Below, piece by piece: positions 6,595 through 8,147 of a stretch of DNA of 8,147 bases. The notes below the pieces were generated by a model. It saw only the letters and a program-made list of their open reading frames with translations. It searched no databases and was not told the origin of the DNA. Position numbers and translations under genes: made by a program. This stretch comes from an uncultured Eubacteriales bacterium (GTDB lineage: Bacteria; Bacillota; Clostridia; Oscillospirales; Oscillospiraceae), in NCBI GenBank assembly GCA_958427375.1, contig CAUABY010000090.1, forward strand, positions 1-8,147. Reading direction: 5' to 3'. Every line of letters begins with the position of its first letter. Position 1 is the stretch's first letter.

Positions 6595-7812
6595 GTGAGC
6601 GGTAATAAAAGCTTGAATATCCTTGTCACCGGGGCCTCCGGCTTCGTGGGGAAAAACCTGTGCTGTGCGCTGAAAAACATCCGCGCGGGCAAGGACAGAA
6701 CGCATCCGAACCTCAGCATAGGTGAGATTTTTGAATATACGAGAGCCTGCACGGAGAATGACCTTGCGCGTTTTTGCGCCGAGGCGGACTTCGTATTCAA
6801 CCTTGCAGGGGTCAACAGACCCAAGGACGCGGGTGAATTTATGGAGGGCAATTTCGGCTTCGCGGGCGAGCTTCTTGATGCCCTGCGCGCGGCGGGGAAC
6901 ACCTGCCCGGTCATGCTCTCAAGCTCGGCGCAGGCCAGCCTTGAAGGGCGCTATGCCGAATCAAGCTATGGCAAATCCAAGCTTGCTGGGGAGGAGCTTT
7001 TCTTCGCCTATGCCGCCGAGACTGGGGCACAGGCGCTGGTTTACCGCTTCCCGAACGTGTTCGGCAAGTGGTGCCGCCCCAACTACAACAGCGCCGTGGG
7101 AACTTTCTGCCACAACATTGCAAACTCCCTGCCTATCACCGTGAACGACCCCGCAACTGAGCTGGAGCTTGTGTATATTGATGACCTTGTAAATGAGCTG
7201 CTCTCGGCGCTGGAAGGGCGCGAGCACCGCTGTGACTATGCCGGGCTCACGCCGCTGCCCGCGGACAGCGGGCGCTGGTGCTATGTGCCGACAACGCACA
7301 GGGCCACGCTTGGGCGCATAAGCGAACTTTTGTACTCCTTTGCCAAGCAGCCCAGGACGCTTATCATGCCGGAAATCCCGGACGGCTCGTTTGAGAAAAA
7401 GCTCTACTCAACCTATCTGAGCTACCTGCCAAAGGAGAAAACCGCGCAGACACTCAAAATGAACGTCGACATGCGCGGCAGCTTTACCGAGCTTATAAAG
7501 TCAGAAAAATGCGGGCAGATGAGCGTCAACATCTCCAAGCCCGGCGTCACCAAGGGGCAGCACTGGCACAACAGCAAGTGGGAGATTTTCATTGTCGTGT
7601 CCGGCCACGGGCTTATACGCGAGCGCAAAATGGGTACGGACGAGGTAATAGAGTTCGAGGTGAGCGGGGATAAGATAGAGGCGGTGTACATGCTGCCCGG
7701 TTACACCCACAGCATCATCAATCTCTCCGACACTGAGAACCTTGTGACGCTTATGTGGGCAAACGAGCGCTTTGACCCGGAGAAACCCGACACATTCTTT
7801 GAGGAGGTTTGA
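6595..7812 (+). CDS. capF: UDP-L-FucNAc pathway bifunctional reductase/cupin epimerase (CapF/FnlB type)
   Basis: A 405-residue two-domain enzyme. The N-terminal extended SDR has TGASGFVG (12-19) for the nicotinamide cofactor and catalytic Ser110/111, Tyr125 and Lys129 (YGKSK). The C-terminal cupin (about 285-400) has QHWHNSKWE (322-330) with metal-ligand candidates His323, His325 and Glu330, plus His372 in PGYTHSIINL. In Staphylococcus aureus CapF, the cupin epimerises C3 of the CapE product and the SDR then reduces C4 with NADPH, yielding UDP-N-acetyl-6-deoxy-L-talosamine; the same role is inferred here. At 405 residues it is a little longer than S. aureus CapF. The GTG at 6595 is chosen because GGAAAGG (6581-6587) sits seven bases upstream and the SDR fold begins at once; an ATG at 6478 would overlap the preceding gene by nearly 100 bases. 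Nineteen bases separate it from the glycosyltransferase gene. Confidence 0.92.
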   Translation: MSGNKSLNILVTGASGFVGKNLCCALKNIRAGKDRTHPNLSIGEIFEYTRACTENDLARFCAEADFVFNLAGVNRPKDAGEFMEGNFGFAGELLDALRAAGNTCPVMLSSSAQASLEGRYAESSYGKSKLAGEELFFAYAAETGAQALVYRFPNVFGKWCRPNYNSAVGTFCHNIANSLPITVNDPATELELVYIDDLVNELLSALEGREHRCDYAGLTPLPADSGRWCYVPTTHRATLGRISELLYSFAKQPRTLIMPEIPDGSFEKKLYSTYLSYLPKEKTAQTLKMNVDMRGSFTELIKSEKCGQMSVNISKPGVTKGQHWHNSKWEIFIVVSGHGLIRERKMGTDEVIEFEVSGDKIEAVYMLPGYTHSIINLSDTENLVTLMWANERFDPEKPDTFFEEV

Positions 7813-7814
7813 GC

Positions 7815-8147
7815 ATGAAGCGCGACTATTCCGAGGTGAAATTTAAAAATGACGGCAGGCTGAAGCTGCTCATCATCGTCGGCACACGGCCGGAGATAAT
7901 CCGCCTCGCCGCCGTTATAAATAAGTGCCGCGTATATTTTGACACCATTCTTGCCCACACGGGGCAGAACTATGACTACAACTTAAACGGCATCTTCTTC
8001 CGTGATTTGGGGCTTGCGGACCCGGAGGTTTACATGGACGCTGTGGGAGATACGCTGGGGCAGACCATGGGCAACATCATTGCCGCAAGCTATGACCTCA
8101 TGGCGGAAATAAAGCCCGATGCCGTTTTGGTGCTGGGCGATACCAAC
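7815..8147 (+). CDS. capG: UDP-N-acetylglucosamine 2-epimerase family (CapG/FnlC type), 5' part
   Basis: The first 111 codons, still open at the window end, of a non-hydrolysing UDP-sugar 2-epimerase. After about 16 extra residues, the fold begins with LKLLIIVGTRPEIIRLAAVI (17-36), then HTGQNYDYNLN (48-58), and VLVLGDTN at the edge, all family motifs. WecB-type enzymes interconvert UDP-GlcNAc and UDP-ManNAc. The neighbour capF instead points to CapG/FnlC/WbjD, which epimerises C2 of the CapF product to give UDP-L-FucNAc. The ATG at 7815 is two bases past the capF stop, and its strong ribosome site GAGGAGG (7801-7807) lies within the last capF codons. A full-length family member has about 370-380 residues, so roughly two thirds is missing from the window. 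Confidence 0.9.
   Translation, partial: MKRDYSEVKFKNDGRLKLLIIVGTRPEIIRLAAVINKCRVYFDTILAHTGQNYDYNLNGIFFRDLGLADPEVYMDAVGDTLGQTMGNIIAASYDLMAEIKPDAVLVLGDTN

Noticed and set aside
3872..8147. Recent horizontal transfer of the polysaccharide genes
   Set aside because: By eye, their GC-rich codon use resembles the flanking dut, thioesterase and TAXI genes, and no integrase, IS element, tRNA or direct repeats border the operon in this window.

Overview
The window looks like chromosomal DNA from a fairly GC-rich member of the Clostridia, most likely a gut Oscillospiraceae-type organism. The signs are a Gram-positive type lipoprotein signal peptide, strong AGGAGG-type ribosome binding sites, sigma-A promoters in AT-rich gaps between GC-rich genes, and closest recognisable families that are common in such genomes. 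The taxonomic placement is inference. I see no RNA genes, insertion sequences, CRISPR arrays or phage genes.

Left part (1-2450): a minus-strand gene for a TAXI-family TRAP transporter substrate-binding lipoprotein is divergent from a plus-strand LysR-type regulator. A roughly 350-base gap between them holds a good promoter in each direction and several small inverted repeats, one shaped and placed like a LysR operator for the transporter gene. The simplest reading is a regulator controlling uptake of an unknown organic acid; the TRAP membrane subunit is not in the window.

Middle part (2449-3702): a near-perfect bidirectional terminator separates the convergent regulator and a minus-strand two-gene unit, an acyl-ACP thioesterase followed 15 bases later by dut (dUTPase). 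These are housekeeping-type genes.

Right part (3793-8147, running off the end): an extended -10 promoter with fully consensus -35 and -10 boxes drives a tightly packed polysaccharide operon. The order is a phosphoglycosyl transferase that starts the lipid-linked glycan, a short-chain dehydrogenase-type sugar nucleotide reductase/epimerase, a WbuB-like GT4 glycosyltransferase, a CapF/FnlB-type reductase with C-terminal cupin, and the start of a CapG/FnlC-type UDP-sugar 2-epimerase. Two junctions are ATGA overlaps, one gap is 2 bases and one is 19. CapF plus CapG is the signature of UDP-N-acetyl-L-fucosamine synthesis, and WbuB-like enzymes are associated with adding L-FucNAc, so the predicted product is a capsule or exopolysaccharide containing L-FucNAc. 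The first enzyme of that pathway (CapE/FnlA, a 4,6-dehydratase/5-epimerase) is absent here and is expected just downstream. I find no convincing evidence of a wholly new system; the points of most interest are the sugar pathway, the consensus promoter, and the LysR/TAXI control region.
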